DNA of 58,293 nucleotides from Halisarca cf. caerulea (GCA_963170055.1 CAUJGJ010000241.1:17501-75793), one strand, 5' to 3'. Counted from the stretch's first letter, positions 24,520 to 38,867 are shown. Notes: generated by a model from the letters alone, not told the origin. Numbers and translations are program-made.

Positions 24520-25975
24520 TCTGAAGTGCTGTGGGCGTATTTGTGTAGTGTTGGATATGCTGGTGCTAATACCAATATTTGGTACTAGCACCACGCACAT
24601 TCCCGGTGGACACACATGACCTTTCTGAAGTGCTGTGGGCGTATTTGTGTAGTGTTGGATATTCTGGTGCTAATACCAATATTTGGCACTAGCACCACGC
24701 ACATTCCCAGTGGACAAACATGAAGTTTCTGAAGTGCTGTGGGCGTATTTGTGTAGTGTTGGATATGCTGGTGCTAATACCAATATTTGGCACTAGCACC
24801 ACGCACATTCCCAGTTGACACACATGAAGTTTCTTAACTACTGTGGGCGTATTTGTGTAGTGTTGGATATGCTGGTGCTAATACCAATATTTGGCACTAG
24901 CACCACGCACATTCCCAGAGGACACACATGAAGTTTCTTAAATACTGTGGGCGTATTTGTGTAATGTTGGATATGCTGGTGCTAATACCAATATTTGGCA
25001 CTAGCACCACGCACATTCCCAGTGGACACACATGAAGTTTCTGAAGTGCTATGGGCGTATTTGTGTAATGTTGGATATGCTGGTGCTAATACCAATATTT
25101 GGCACTAGCACCACGCACATTCCTAGTAGATACACATGTATTTTCATAAGTACCGTAAGTGTATTTTTTAGTATTGGAAATGCTAGTGCTAATAGCAATA
25201 TTTAGCACTAGCACCACGCACAATTCCTAGTGGACACACATGAAGTTTCTGAAGTGCTGTGGGCGTATTTGTGTAGTGTTGGATATGCTAGTGCTAATAC
25301 CAATATTTGGTACTAGCACCACGCACATTCCCGGTGGACACACATGACCTTTCTGAAGTGCTGTGGGCGTATTTGTGTAGTGTTGGATATTCTGGTGCTA
25401 ATACCAATATTTGGCACTAGCACCACGCACATTCCCAGTGGACAAACATGAAGTTTCTGAAGTGCTGTGGGCGTATTTGTGTAGTGTTGGATATGCTGGT
25501 GCTAATACCAATATTTGGCACTAGCACCACGCACATTCCCAGTTGACACACATGAAGTTTCTTAACTACTGTGGGCGTATTTGTGTAGTGTTGGATATGC
25601 TGGTGCTAATACCAATATTTGGCACTAGCACCACGCACATTCCCAGAGGACACACATGAAGTTTCTTAAATACTGTGGGCGTATTTGTGTAATGTTGGAT
25701 ATGCTGGTGCTAATACCAATATTTGGCACTAGCACCACGCACATTCCCAGTGGACACACATGAAGTTTCTGAAGTGCTATGGGCGTATTTGTGTAATGTT
25801 GGATATGCTGGTGCTAATACCAATATTTGGCACTAGCACCACGCACATTCCTAGTAGATACACATGTATTTTCATAAGTACCGTAAGTGTATTTTTTAGT
25901 ATTGGAAATGCTGGTGCTAATAGCAATATTTAGCACTAGCACCACGCACAATTCCTAGTGGACACACATGAAGTT
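24520..25975 (+). repeat. 7-mer tandem duplication within copy B (728 bp)
   Basis: GGTACTAGCACC plus CATTCCCGGTGG recurs at 24581 and 25309, and the rare CACAATTCCTAG insertion at 25221 and 25949. Both steps are 728 bp. Copy A has a single version. Confidence 0.85.
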
Positions 25976-27355
25976 TCTGAAGTGCTGTGGGCGTATTTGT
26001 GTAGTGTTGGATATGCTGGTGCTAATACCAATATTTGGCACTAGCACCACGCACATTCCCAGAGGACACACATGAAGTTTCTTAAGTACTGTGGGCGTAT
26101 TTGTGTAATGTTGGATATGCTGGTGCTAATACCAATATTTGGCACTAGCACCACGCACATTCCCAGTGGACACACATAAAGTTTCTGAAGTGCTGTGGGC
26201 GTATTTGTGTAATGTTGGATATGCTGGTGCTAATACCAATATATGGCACTAGCACAACGCACATTCCTAGTAGATACACATGAATTTTCATAAGTACCGT
26301 AAGTGTATTTGTGTAGTATTGGATATGCTGGTGCTAATAGCAATATTTAGCACTAGCACCACGCACATTCCCAGTGGACACACATGAAGTTTCTGAAGTG
26401 CTGTGGGCGTATTTGTGTAGTGTTGGATATGCTGGTGCTAATACCAATATTTGGCACTAGCACCACGCATATTCCCAGTAGACACACATGACCTTTCTGA
26501 AGTGCTGTGGGCGTATTTGTGTAGTGTTGGATATGCTGGTGCTCATACCAATATTTGGCACTAGCACCACGCACATTCCCAGTGGACAAACATGAAGTTT
26601 CTGAAGTGCTGTGGGCGTATTTGTGTAGTGTTGGATATGCTGGTGCTAATACCAATATTTGGCACTAGCACCACGCACATTCCCAGTTGACACACATGAA
26701 GTTTCTTAACTACTGTGGGCGTATTTGTGTAGTGTTGGATATGCTGGTGCTAATACCAATATTTGGCACTAGCACCACGCACATTCCCAGAGGACACACA
26801 TGAAGTTTCTTAAGTACTGTGGGCGTATTTGTGTAATGTTGGATATGCTGGTGCTAATACCAATATTTGGCACTAGCACCACGCACATTCCCAGTTGACA
26901 CACATGAATTTTCTTAACTACTGTGGGCGTATTTGTGTAGTGTTGGATATTCTGGTGTTAATACCAATATTTGGCACTAGCACCACGCACATTCCCAGTG
27001 GACAAACATGAAGTTTCTGAAGTGCTGTGGGCGTATTTGTGTAGTGTTGGATATGCTGGTGCTAATACCAATATTTGGCACTAGCACCACGCACATTCCC
27101 AGTTGACACACATGAAGTTTCTTAACTACTGTGGGCGTATTTGTGTAGTGTTGGATATGCTGGTGCTAATACCAATATTTGGCACTAGCACCACGCACAT
27201 TCCCAGAGGACACACATGAAGTTTCTTAAATACTGTGGGCGTATTTGTGTAATGTTGGATATGCTGGTGCTAATACCAATATTTGGCACTAGCACCACGC
27301 ACATTCCCAGTGGACACACATGAAGTTTCTGAAGTGCTATGGGCGTATTTGTGTA

Positions 27356-29433
27356 ATGTTGGATATGCTGGTGCTAATACCAATATTTGGCACTAGCACC
27401 ACGCACATTCCTAGTAGATACACATGTATTTTCATAAGTACCGTAAGTGTATTTTTTAGTATTGGAAATGCTGGTGCTAATAGCAATATTTAGCACTAGC
27501 ACCACGCACATTCCTAGTGGACACACATGAAGTTTCTGAAGTGCTGTGGGCGTATTTGTGTAGTGTTGGATATGCTGGTGCTAATACCAATATTTGACAC
27601 TAGCACCACGCACATTCCCAGTGGACACACATGAAGTTTCTGAAGTGCTGTGGGCGTATTTGTGTAATGTTGGATATGCTGGTGCTAATACCAATATATG
27701 GCACTAGCACAACGCACATTCCTAGTAGATACACATGAATTTTCATAAGTACCGTAAGTGTATTTTTGTAGTATTGGATATGCTGGTGCTAATAGCAATA
27801 TTTAGCACTAGCACCACGCACATTCCTAGTGGACACACATGAAGTTTCTGAAGTGCTGTGGGCGTATTTGTGTAGTGTTGGATATGCTGGTGCTAATAGC
27901 AATATTTAGCACTAGCACCACGCATATTCCCAGTAGACACACATGACCTTTCTGAAGTGCTGTGGGCGTATTTGTGTAGTGTTGGATATGCTGGTGCTAA
28001 TACCAATATTTGGCACTAGCACCATGCACATTCCCAGTGGACACACATGAAGTTACTGAACTGCTGTGGGCGTATTTGTATAGTGCTGGATATGCTGGTG
28101 CTAATACCAATATTTGGCACTAGCACCACGCACATTCCCAGTGGACACACATGACGTTTCTGAAGTACTGTGGGCGTATTTGTGTAGTGTTGGATATGGT
28201 GGTTCTAAGACCAATATTTGGCACTAGCACCACGCACATTCCCAGTGGACACACATGAAGTTTCTGAATTGCTGTGGGTGTATTTATGTAGGGTTGAATA
28301 TGCTGGTGCTAAAACCAATAGTTGGCACTAGCACCACGCACATTCCCAGTTGACACACATGAAGTTTCTTAACTACTGTGGGCGTATTTGTGTAGTGTTG
28401 GATATGCTGGTGCTAATACCAATATTTGGCACTAGCACCACGCACATTCCTAGTAGATACACATGTATTTTCATAAGTACCGTAAGTGTATTTTTTAGTA
28501 TTGGAAATGCTATTGCTAATAGCAATATTTAGCACTAGCACCACGCACATTCCTAGTGGACACACATGAAGTTTCTGAAGTGCTGTGGGCGTATTTGTGT
28601 AGTGTTGGATATGCTGGTGCTAATGCCAATATTTGACACTAGCACCACGCACATTCCCAGTGGACACACATGAAGTTTCTGAAGTGCTGTGGGCGTATTT
28701 GTGTAATGTTGGATATGCTGGTGCTAATACCAATATATGGCACTAGCACAACGCACATTCCTAGTAGATACACATGAATTTTCATAAGTACCGTAAGTGT
28801 ATTTTTGTAGTATTGGATATGCTGGTGCTAATAGCAATATTTAGCACTAGCACCACGCACATTCCTAGTGGACACACATGAAGTTTCTGAAGTGCTGTGG
28901 GCGTATTTGTGTAGTGTTGGATATGCTGGTGCTAATACCAATATTTGGCACTAGCACCACGCATATTCCCAGTAGACACACATGACCTTTCTGAAGTGCT
29001 GTGGGCGTATTTGTGTAGTATTGGATATGCTGGTGCTAATACCAATATTTGGCACTAGCACCATGCACATTCCCAGTGGACACACATGAAGTTACTGAAC
29101 TGCTGTGGGCGTATTTGTATAGTGCTTGATATGCTGGTGCTAATACCAATATTTGGCACTAGCACCACGCACATTCCCAGTGGACACACATGACGTTTCT
29201 GAAGTACTGTGGGCGTATTTGTGTAGTGTTGGATATGGTGGTTCTAAGACCAATATTTGGCACTAGCACCACGCACATTCCCAGTGGACACACATGAAGT
29301 TTCTGAATTGCTGTGGGTGTATTTATGTAGGGTTGAATATGCTGGTGCTAAAACCAATAGTTGGCACTAGCACCACGCACATTCCCAGTTGACACACATG
29401 AAGTTTCTTAACTACTGTGGGCGTATTTGTGTA
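27356..29433 (+). repeat. 10-mer tandem duplication within copy B (1039 bp)
   Basis: The marker TATTTGACACTAGC is at 27591 and 28630, a step of 1039 (ten monomers less one base). The second copy has GCTATTGCTAATAGC and CTAATGCCAAT substitutions. Copy A has one version only. Confidence 0.85.
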
Positions 29434-30265
29434 GTGTTGGATATGCTGGTGCTAATACCAATATTTGGCACTAGCACCACGCACATTCCCAGAGGACACA
29501 CATGAAGTTTCTTAAGTACTGTGGGCGTATTTGTGTAATGTTGGATATGCTGGTGCTAATACCAATATTTAGCACTAGCACCACGCACATTCCCAGTTGA
29601 CACACATGAAGTTTCTTAACTACTGTGGGCGTATTTGTGTAGTGTTGGATATTCTGGTGCTAATACCAAAATTTGGCACTAGCACCACGCACATTCCCAG
29701 TGGACAAACATGAAGTTTCTGAAGTGCTGTGGGCGTATTTGTGTAGTGTTGGATATGCTGGTGCTAATACCAATATTTGGCACTAGCACCACGCACATTC
29801 CCAGTTGACACACATGAAGTTTCTTAACTACTGTGGGCGTATTTGTGTAGTGTTGGATATGCTGGTGCTCATACCAATATTTGGCACTAGCACCACGCAC
29901 ATTCCCAGAGGACACACATGAAGTTTTTTAAATACTGTGGGCGTATTTGTGTAGTGTTGGATATGCTGGTGCTAATACCAATATTTGGCACTAGCACCAC
30001 GCACATTCCCAGTGGACACACATGAAGTTTCTGAAGTGCTATGGGCGTATTTGTGTAATGTTGGATATGCTGTTGCTAATACCAATATTTGGCACTAGCA
30101 CCACGCACATTCCTAGTAGATACACATGTATTTTCATAAGTACCGTAAGTGTATTTTTTAGTATTGGATATGCTGGTGCTAATAGCAATATTTAGCACTA
30201 GCACCACGCACATTCCTAGTGGACACACATGAAGTTTCTGAAGTGCTGTGGGCGTATTTGTGTAG

Positions 30266-31832
30266 TGTTGGATATGCTGGTGCTAATACCAATATTTGGC
30301 ACTAGCACCACGCACATTCCCAGAGGACACACATGAAGTTTCTTAAGTACTGTGGGCGTATTTGTGTAATGTTGGATATGCTGGTGCTAATACCAATATT
30401 TGGCACTAGCACCACGCACATTCCCAGTGGACACACATGAAGTTTCTGAAGTGCTGTGGGCGTATTTGTGTAGTATTGGATATGCTGGTGCTAATAGCAA
30501 TATTTAGCACTAGCACCACGCACATTCCTAGTGGACACACATGAAGTTTCTGAAGTGCTGTGGGCGTATTTGTGTAGTGTTGGATATGCTGGTGCTAATA
30601 CCAATATTTGGCACTAGCACCACGCATATTCCCAGTAGACACACATGACCTTTCTGAAGTGCTGTGGGCGTATTTGTGTAGTGTTGGATATGCTGGTGCT
30701 AATACCAATATTTGGCACTAGCACCATGCACATTCCCAGTGGACACACATGAAGTTACTGAAGTGCTGTGGGCGTATTTGTATATTGCTGGATATGCTGG
30801 TGCTAATACCAATATTTGGTACTAGCACCACGCACATTCCCGGTGGACACACATGACCTTTCTGAAGTGCTGTGGGCGTATTTGTGTAGTGTTGGATATG
30901 CTGGTGCTAATACCAATATTTGGCACTAGCACCACGCTCATTCCCAGTGGACAAACATGAAGTTTCTGAAGTGCTGTGGGCGTATTTGTGTAATGTTGGA
31001 TATGCTGGTGCTAATACCAATATTTGGCACTAGCACCACGCACATTCCCAGTTGACACACATGAAGTTTCTTAACTTTTGTGGGCATATTTGTGTAGTGT
31101 TGGATATGCTGGTGCTAATACCAATATTTGGCACTAGCACCACGCACATTCCCAGAGGACACACATGAAGTTTCTTAACTACTGTGGGTGTATTTGTTTA
31201 ATGTTGGATATGCTGGTACTAATACCAATATTTGGCACTAGCACCACGCACATTCCCAGTGGACACACATGAATTTTCATAAGTACCGTAAGTGTATTTG
31301 TGTAGTATTGGATATGCTGGTGCTAATAGCAATATTTAGCACTAGCACCACGCACATTCCTAGTGGACACACATGAAGTTTCTGAAGTGCTGTGGGCGTA
31401 TTTGTGTAGTGTTGGATATGCTGGTGCTAATACCAATATTTGGCACTAGCACCACGCACATTCCCAGTAGACACACATGACCTTTGTGAAGTGCTGTGGG
31501 CGTATTTGTGTAGTGGTGGATATGCTGGTGCTAATACCAATATTTGGCACTAGCACCATGCACATTCCCAGTGGACACACATGAAGATACTGAAGTGCTG
31601 TGGGCGTATTTCTATATTGCTGGATATGCTGGTGCTAATACCAATATTTGGTACTAGCACCACGCACATTCGAAATTGACACACATGAAGTTTCTTAAGG
31701 GGAGTGGGCGTTTTTGTGCAGTGTTGGATATGCTGGTGCTAATACCAATATTTGGCACTAGCACCACGCACATTCCTAGTAGATACACATGAATTTTCAT
31801 AAGTACCGTAAGTGTATTTGTGTAGTATTGGT
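30266..31832 (+). repeat. Right-domain monomers, mosaic
   Basis: About 15 monomers. They combine the TAGTAGATACACATG class, CATTCCCGGTGG monomers and the first AAGGGGAGTGGGCG monomer (around 31671). No clean local higher-order period was found, but parts recur near 34550-35600. Confidence 0.65.
31671..31735 (+). repeat. Rare landmark monomer (CGAAATTGACAC ... AAGGGGAGTGGGCG)
   Basis: One strongly diverged monomer type in which CATTCCCAGTGGACAC becomes CATTCGAAATTGACAC, and CTGAAGTGCTGTGGGCG becomes CTTAAGGGGAGTGGGCG. CGAAATTG starts at 31671, 33647, 35415, 36871, 37571, 39338, 40585, 41522, 45787, 47137 and 57949. These eleven copies are useful anchors for the block structure of the right domain. 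Confidence 0.9.
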
Positions 31833-33496
31833 TATGCTGGTGCTAATAGCAATATTTAGCACTAGCACCACGAACATTCCCAGTGGACACACATGAAGTT
31901 TCTGAAGTGCTGTGGGCGTATTTGTGTATTGTTGGATATGCTGGTGCTAATACCAATATTTGGCACTAGCACCACGCACATTCCCAGTGGACACACATGA
32001 AGATTCTTAACTACTGTGGGCGTATTTGTGTAATGTTGGATATGCTGGTGCTAATACCAATATTTGGCACTAGCACCACGCACATTCACAGTGGACACAC
32101 ATGACCTTTCTGAAGTGCTGTGGGCGTATTTGTGTAATGCTGGATATGCTGGTGCTAATACCAATATTTGGCACTAGCACCACGCACATTCCCAGTGGAC
32201 ACACATGACCTTTCTGAAGTACTGTGGGCGTATTTGTGTAGTGTTGGATATGCTGGTGCTAATACCAATATTTGGCACTAGCACCACGCACATTCCCAGC
32301 GGACACACATGAAGTTTCTGAAGTGCTGTGGGCGTATTTGTGTAGTGTTGGATATGCTGGTGCTAATACCAATATTTGGCACTAGCACCACGCACATTCC
32401 TAGTAGATACACATGAATTTTCATAAGTATCGTAAGTGTATTTGTGTAGCATTGGATATGCTGGTGCTAATAGCAATATTTAGCACTAGTACCACGCACA
32501 TTCCCAGTGGACACACATGAAGTTTCTGAAGTGCTGTGGGCGTATTTGTGTAGTGTTGGATATGCTGGTGCTAATACCAATATTTGGCACTAGCACCACG
32601 TACATTCCCAGTGGACACACATGACCTTTCTGAAGTGCTGTGGGCGTATTTGTGTAGTATTGGATATGCTGGTGCTAATAGCAATATTTAGCACTAGCAC
32701 CACGAACATTCCCAGTGGACACACATGAAGTTTCTGAAGTGCTGTGGGCGTATTTGTGTATTGTTGGATATGCTGGTGCTAATACCAATATTTGGCACTA
32801 GCACCACGCACATTCCCAGTGGACACACATGAAGATTCTTAACTACTGTGGGCGTATTTGTGTAATGTTGGATATGCTGGTGCTAATACCAATATTTGGC
32901 ACTAGCACCACGCACATTCACAGTGGACACACATGACCTTTCTGAAGTGCTGTGGGCGTATTTGTGTAATGCTGGATATGCTGGTGCTAATACCAATATT
33001 TGGCACTAGCACCACGCACATTCCCAGTGGACACACATGACCTTTCTGAAGTACTGTGGGCGTATTTGTGTAGTGTTGGATATGCTGGTGCTAATACCAA
33101 TATTTGGCACTAGCACCACGCACATTCCCAGCGGACACACATGAAGTTTCTGAAGTGCTGTGGGCGTATTTGTGTAGTGTTGGATATGCTGGTGCTAATA
33201 CCAATATTTGGCACTAGCACCACGCACATTCCTAGTAGATACACATGAATTTTCATAAGTATCGTAAGTGTATTTGTGTAGCATTGGATATGCTGGTGCT
33301 AATAGCAATATTTAGCACTAGTACCACGCACATTCCCAGTGGACACACATGAAGTTTCTGAAGTGCTGTGGGCGTATTTGTGTAGTGTTGGATATGCTGG
33401 TGCTAATACCAATATTTGGCACTAGCACCACGTACATTCCCAGTGGACACACATGACCTTTCTGAAGTGCTGTGGGCGTATTTGTGTAGTATTGGA
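31833..33496 (+). repeat. 8-mer higher-order repeat, two copies (832 bp)
   Basis: CACGAACATTCCC at 31871 and 32703, with AAGATTCTTAACTACTG, CATTCACAGTGG, CAGCGGACAC and TGTAGCATTGG all recurring at +832 bp (8 x 104). The copies are 31833-32664 and 32665-33496. The left edge is marked by GGTTATGC against GGATATGC. Confidence 0.9.
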
Positions 33497-34638
33497 TATG
33501 CTGGTGCTAATAGCAATATTTAGCACTAGCACCACGCACATTCCTAGTGGACACACATGAAGTTTCTGAAGTGCTGTGGGCGTATTTGTGTAGTGTTGGA
33601 TATGCTGGTGCTAATACCAATATTTGGAACTAGCACCACGCACATTCGAAATTGACACACATGAAGTTTCTTAAGGGGAGTGGGCGTTTTTGTGCAGTGT
33701 TGGATATGCTGGTGCTAATACCAATATTTGGCACTAGCACCACGCAAATTCCTAGTAGATACACATGAATTTTCATAAGTACCGTAAGTATATTTGTGTA
33801 GTATTGGATATGCTGGTGCTAATAGCAATATTTAGCACTAGCACCACGAACATTCCCAGTGGACACACATGAAGTTTCTGAAGTGCTGTGGGCGTATTTG
33901 TGTAGTGTTGGATATGCTGGTGCTAATACCAATATTTGGCACTAGCACCACGCACATTCCCAGAGGACACACATGAAGTTTCTTAAGTACTGTGGGCGTA
34001 TTTGTGTAATGTTGGATATGCTGGTGCTAATACCAATATTTGGCACTAGCACCACGCACATTCCCAGTGGACACACATGAAGTTTCTGAAGTGCTGTGGG
34101 CGTATTTGTGTAATGTTGGATATGCTGGTGCTAATACCAATATATGGCACTAGCACAACGCACATTCCTAGTAGATACACATGAATTTTCATAAGTACCG
34201 TAAGTGTATTTGTGTAGTATTGGATATGCTGGTGCTAATAGAAATATTTAGCACTAGCACCACGCACATTCCCAGTGGGCACACATGACCTTTCTGAAGT
34301 GCTGTGGGTGTATTTGTGTAGTGTTGGATATGCTGGTGCTAATACCAATGTTCGGTACTAGCACCACGCACATTCCCAGTGGACACACATGACCTTTCTG
34401 AAGTGCTGTGGGCGTATTTGTGTAGTGTTGGATATGCTGGTGCTAATACCAATATTTGGCACTAGCGCCACGCACATTCCCAGTGGACACACATGAAATT
34501 TCTTATGTGCTGTGGGCGTATTTGTATAGCGCTGGATATGCTGGTGCTAATACCAATATTTAGTACTAGCACCACGCACATTCCCGGTGGACACACATGA
34601 CCTTTCTGAAGTGCTGTGGGCGTATTTGTGTAGTGTTA
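33497..34638 (+). repeat. Right-domain monomers, mosaic
   Basis: Eleven monomers including a landmark AAGGGGAG monomer (33647). The stretch from about 34250 (CAGTGGGCACACATG, CAATGTTCGGTAC, TCTTATGTGCTG at 34501) is copied at 42230-43000 with an offset of 7980 bp. Confidence 0.7.
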
Positions 34639-37189
34639 GATATGCTGGTGCTAATACCAATATTTGGCACTAGCACCACGCACATTCCCAGTGGACAAAC
34701 ATGAAGTTTCTGAAGTGCTGTGGGCGTATTTGTGTAGTGTTGGATATGCTGGTGCTAATACCAATATTTGGCACTAGCACCACGCACATTCCCAGTTGAC
34801 ACACATGAAGTTTCTTAACTACTGTGGGCGTATTTGTGTAGTGTTGGATATGCTGGTGCTAATACCAATATTTGGCACTAGCACCACGCACATTCCCAGA
34901 GGACACACATGAAGTTTCTTAACTACTGTGGGTGTATTTGTTTAATGTTGGATATGCTGGTGCTAGTACCAATATTTGGCACTAGCACCACGCACATTCC
35001 CAGTGGACACACATGAATTTTCATAAGTACCGTAAGTGTATTTGTGTAGTATTGGATATGCTGGTGCTAATAGCAATATTTAGCACTAGCACCACGCACA
35101 TTCCTAGTGGACACACATGAAGTTTCTGAAGTGCTGTGGGCGTATTTGTGTAGTGTTGGATATGCTGGTGCTAATACCAATATTTGGCACTAGCACCACG
35201 CACATTCCCAGTAGACACACATGACCTTTGTGAAGTGCTGTGGGCGTATTTGTGTAGTGGTGGATATGCTGGTGCTAATACCAATATTTGGCACTAGCAC
35301 CATGCACATTCCCAGTGGACACACATGAAGTTACTGAAGTGCTGTGGGCGTATTTGTATAGTGCTGGATATGCTGGTGCTAATACCAATATTTGGTACTA
35401 GCACCACGCACATTCGAAATTGACACACATGAAGTTTCTTAAGGGGAGTGGGCGTTTTTGTGCAGTGTTGGATATGCTGGTGCTAATACCAATATTTGGC
35501 ACTAGCACCACGCACATTCCTAGTAGATACACATGAATTTTCATAAGTACCGTAAGTGTATTTGTGTAGTATTGGATATGCTGGTGCTAATAGCAATATT
35601 TAGCACTAGCACCACGAACATTCCCAGTGGACACACATGAAGTTTCTGAAGTGCTGTGGGCGTATTTGTGTATTGTTGGATATGCTGGTGCTAATACCAA
35701 TATTTGGCACTAGCACCACGCACATTCCCAGTGGACACACATGAAGATTCTTAACTACTGTGGGCGTATTTGTGTAATGTTGGATATGCTGGTGCTAATA
35801 CCAATATTTGGCACTAGCACCACGCACATTCACAGTGGACACACATGACCTTTCTGAAGTGCTGTGGGCGTATTTGTGTAATGCTGGATATGCTGGTGCT
35901 AATACCAATATTTGGCACTAGCACCACGCACATTCCCAGTGGACACACATGACCTTTCTGAAGTACTGTGGGCGTATTTGTGTAGTGTTGGATATGCTGG
36001 TGCTAATACCAATATTTGGCACTAGCACCACGCACATTCCCAGCGGACACACATGAAGTTTCTGAAGTGCTGTGGGCGTATTTGTGTAGTGTTGGATATG
36101 CTGGTGCTAATACCAATATTTGGCACTAGCACCACGCACATTCCCAGTGGACAAACATGAAGTTTCTGAAGTGCTGTGGGCGTATTTGTGTAGTGTTGGA
36201 TATGCTGGTGCTAATACCAATATTTGGCACTAGCACCACGCACATTCCCAGTTGACACACATGAAGTTTCTTAACTACTGTGGGCGTATTTGTGTAGTGT
36301 TGGATATGCTGGTGCTAATACCAATATTTGGCACTAGCACCACGCACATTCCCAGAGGACACACATGAAGTTTCTTAACTACTGTGGGTGTATTTGTTTA
36401 ATGTTGGATATGCTGGTGCTAGTACCAATATTTGGCACTAGCACCACGCACATTCCCAGTGGACACACATGAATTTTCATAAGTACCGTAAGTGTATTTG
36501 TGTAGTATTGGATATGCTGGTGCTAATAGCAATATTTAGCACTAGCACCACGCACATTCCTAGTGGACACACATGAAGTTTCTGAAGTTCTGTGGGCGTA
36601 TTTGTGTAGTGTTGGATATGCTGGTGCTAATACCAATATTTGGCACTAGCACCACGCACATTCCCAGTAGACACACATGACCTTTGTGAAGTGCTGTGGG
36701 CGTATTTGTGTAGTGGTGGATATGCTGGTGCTAATACCAATATTTGGCACTAGCACCATGCACATTCCCAGTGGACACACATGAAGTTACTGAAGTGCTG
36801 TGGGCGTATTTGTATAGTGCTGGATATGCTGGTGCTAATACCAATATTTGGTACTAGCACCACGCACATTCGAAATTGACACACATGAAGTTTCTTAAGG
36901 GGAGTGGGCGTTTTTGTGCAGTGTTGGATATGCTGGTGCTAATACCAATATTTGGCACTAGCACCACGCACATTCCTAGTAGATACACATGAATTTTCAT
37001 AAGTACCGTAAGTGTATTTGTGTAGTATTGGATATGCTGGTGCTAATAGCAATATTTAGCACTAGCACCACGAACATTCCCAGTGGACACACATGAAGTT
37101 TCTGAAGTGCTGTGGGCGTATTTGTGTATTGTTGGATATGCTGGTGCTAATACCAATATTTGGCACTAGCACCACGCACATTCCCAGTG
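34639..37189 (+). repeat. 14-mer higher-order repeat, second copy truncated
   Basis: Copies 34639-36094 and 36095-37189 are related by 1456 bp (14 x 104). GTGGACAAAC at 34691 and 36147, and CGAAATTG at 35415 and 36871, both fit. Copy 2 breaks off at CATTCCCAGTG (37189) in mid-monomer. Confidence 0.88.
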
Positions 37190-37889
37190 TAAGTGTATTT
37201 GTGTAGTATTGGATATGCTGGTGCTAATAGCAATATTTAGCACTAGCACCACGCACATTCCTAGTGGACACACATGAAGTTTCTGAAGTTCTGTGGGCGT
37301 ATTTGTGTAGTGTTGGATATGCTGGTGCTAATACCAATATTTGGCACTAGCACCACGCACATTCCCAGTAGACACACATGACCTTTGTGAAGTCTGTGGG
37401 CGTATTTGTGTAGTGGTGGATATGCTGGTGCTAATACCAATATTTGGCACTAGCACCATGCACATTCCCAGTGGACACACATGAAGTTACTGAAGTGCTG
37501 TGGGCGTATTTGTATAGTGCTGGATATGCTGGTGCTAATACCAATATTTGGTACTAGCACCACGCACATTCGAAATTGACACACATGAAGTTTCTTAAGG
37601 GGAGTGGGCGTTTTTGTGCAGTGTTGGATATGCTGGTGCTAATACCAATATTTGGCACTAGCACCACGCACATTCCTAGTAGATACACATGAATTTTCAT
37701 AAGTACCGTAAGTGTATTTGTGTAGTATTGGATATGCTGGTGCTAATAGCAATATTTAGCACTAGCACCACGAACATTCCCAGTGGACACACATGAAGTT
37801 TCTGAAGTGCTGTGGGCGTATTTGTGTATTGTTGGATATGCTGGTGCTAATACCAATATTTGGCACTAGCACCACGCACATTCCCAGTG
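36490..37889 (+). repeat. 700-bp duplication with an out-of-register junction
   Basis: 36490-37189 is followed directly by a copy at 37190-37889. At the junction CATTCCCAGTG is joined to TAAGTGTATTTGTG, leaving out about 27 bp that normally lie between. One monomer is thus about 77 bp. One base is also missing near 37393 (GAAGTCTGTGG). This is the only large block I found whose length is not a whole number of monomers. Confidence 0.85.
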
Positions 37890-38867
37890 GACACACATGA
37901 AGATTCTTAACTACTGTGGGCGTATTTGTGTAATGTTGGATATGCTGGTGCTAATACCAATATTTGGCACTAGCACCCCGCACATTCACAGTGGACACAC
38001 ATGACCTTTCTGAAGTGCTGTGGGCGTATTTGTGTAATGCTGGATATGCTGGTGCTAATACCAATATTTGGCACTAGCGCCACGCACATTCCCAGTGGAC
38101 ACACATGACCTTTCTGAAGTACTGTGGGCGTATTTGTGTAGTGTTGGATATGCTGGTGCTAAGACCAATATTTGGCACTAGCACCACGCACATTCCCAGC
38201 GGACACACATGAAGTTTCTGAAGTGCTGTGGGCGTATTTGTGTAGTGTTGGATATGCTGGTGCTAATACCAATATTTGGCACTAGCACCACGCACATTCC
38301 TAGTAGATACACATGAATTTTCATAAGTACCGTAAGTGTATTTGTGTAGTATTGGATATGCTGGTGCTAATAGCAATATTTAGCACTAGCACCACGAACA
38401 TTCCCAGTGGACACACATGAAGTTTCTGAAGTGCTGTGGGCGTATTTGTGTATTGTTGGATATGCTGGTGCTAATACCAATATTTGGCACTAGCACCACG
38501 CACATTCCCAGTGGACACACATGAAGATTCTTAACTACTGTGGGCGTATTTGTGTAATGTTGGATATGCTGGTGCTAATACCAATATTTGGCACTAGCAC
38601 CCCGCACATTCACAGTGGACACACATGACCTTTCTGAAGTGCTGTGGGCGTATTTGTGTAATGCTGGATATGCTGGTGCTAATACCAATATTTGGCACTA
38701 GCGCCACGCACATTCCCAGTGGACACACATGACCTTTCTGAAGTACTGTGGGCGTATTTGTGTAGTGTTGGATATGCTGGTGCTAATACCAATATTTGGC
38801 ACTAGCACCACGCACATTCCCAGCGGACACACATGAAGTTTCTGAAGTGCTGTGGGCGTATTTGTGT
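37620..38867 (+). repeat. 6-mer higher-order repeat, two copies (624 bp)
   Basis: CGAACATTCC at 37771 and 38395, and the rare GCACCCCGCAC at about 37974 and 38598, both at +624 bp. One difference seen: CTAAGACC near 38160 against CTAATACC near 38784. Confidence 0.85.

Larger units (their letters stand above)
23619..30265 (+). repeat. ~5.2-kb higher-order unit, copy B, internally expanded (64 monomers)
   Basis: Follows copy A in tandem. The offset to copy A moves stepwise: 5198 up to the CACAATTCCTAG marker at 25221, 5926 from 25949 (gain of 728, seven monomers), 5614 from about 27205 (three fewer), and 6653 from about 29434 (gain of 1039, ten monomers). The copy ends near 30265, where copy A would restart. 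Confidence 0.85.

Noticed and set aside
31668..31684. CENP-B box in the ATTCGAAATTG monomer
   Set aside because: TTCG is present, but the central A and the CGGG required by the NTTCGNNNNANNCGGGN consensus are missing.
31671..33647. Second occurrence of the 1976-bp period in the right domain
   Set aside because: The distance between these two landmark monomers includes an 832-bp tandem duplication, so the match to the 19-mer length is coincidental.
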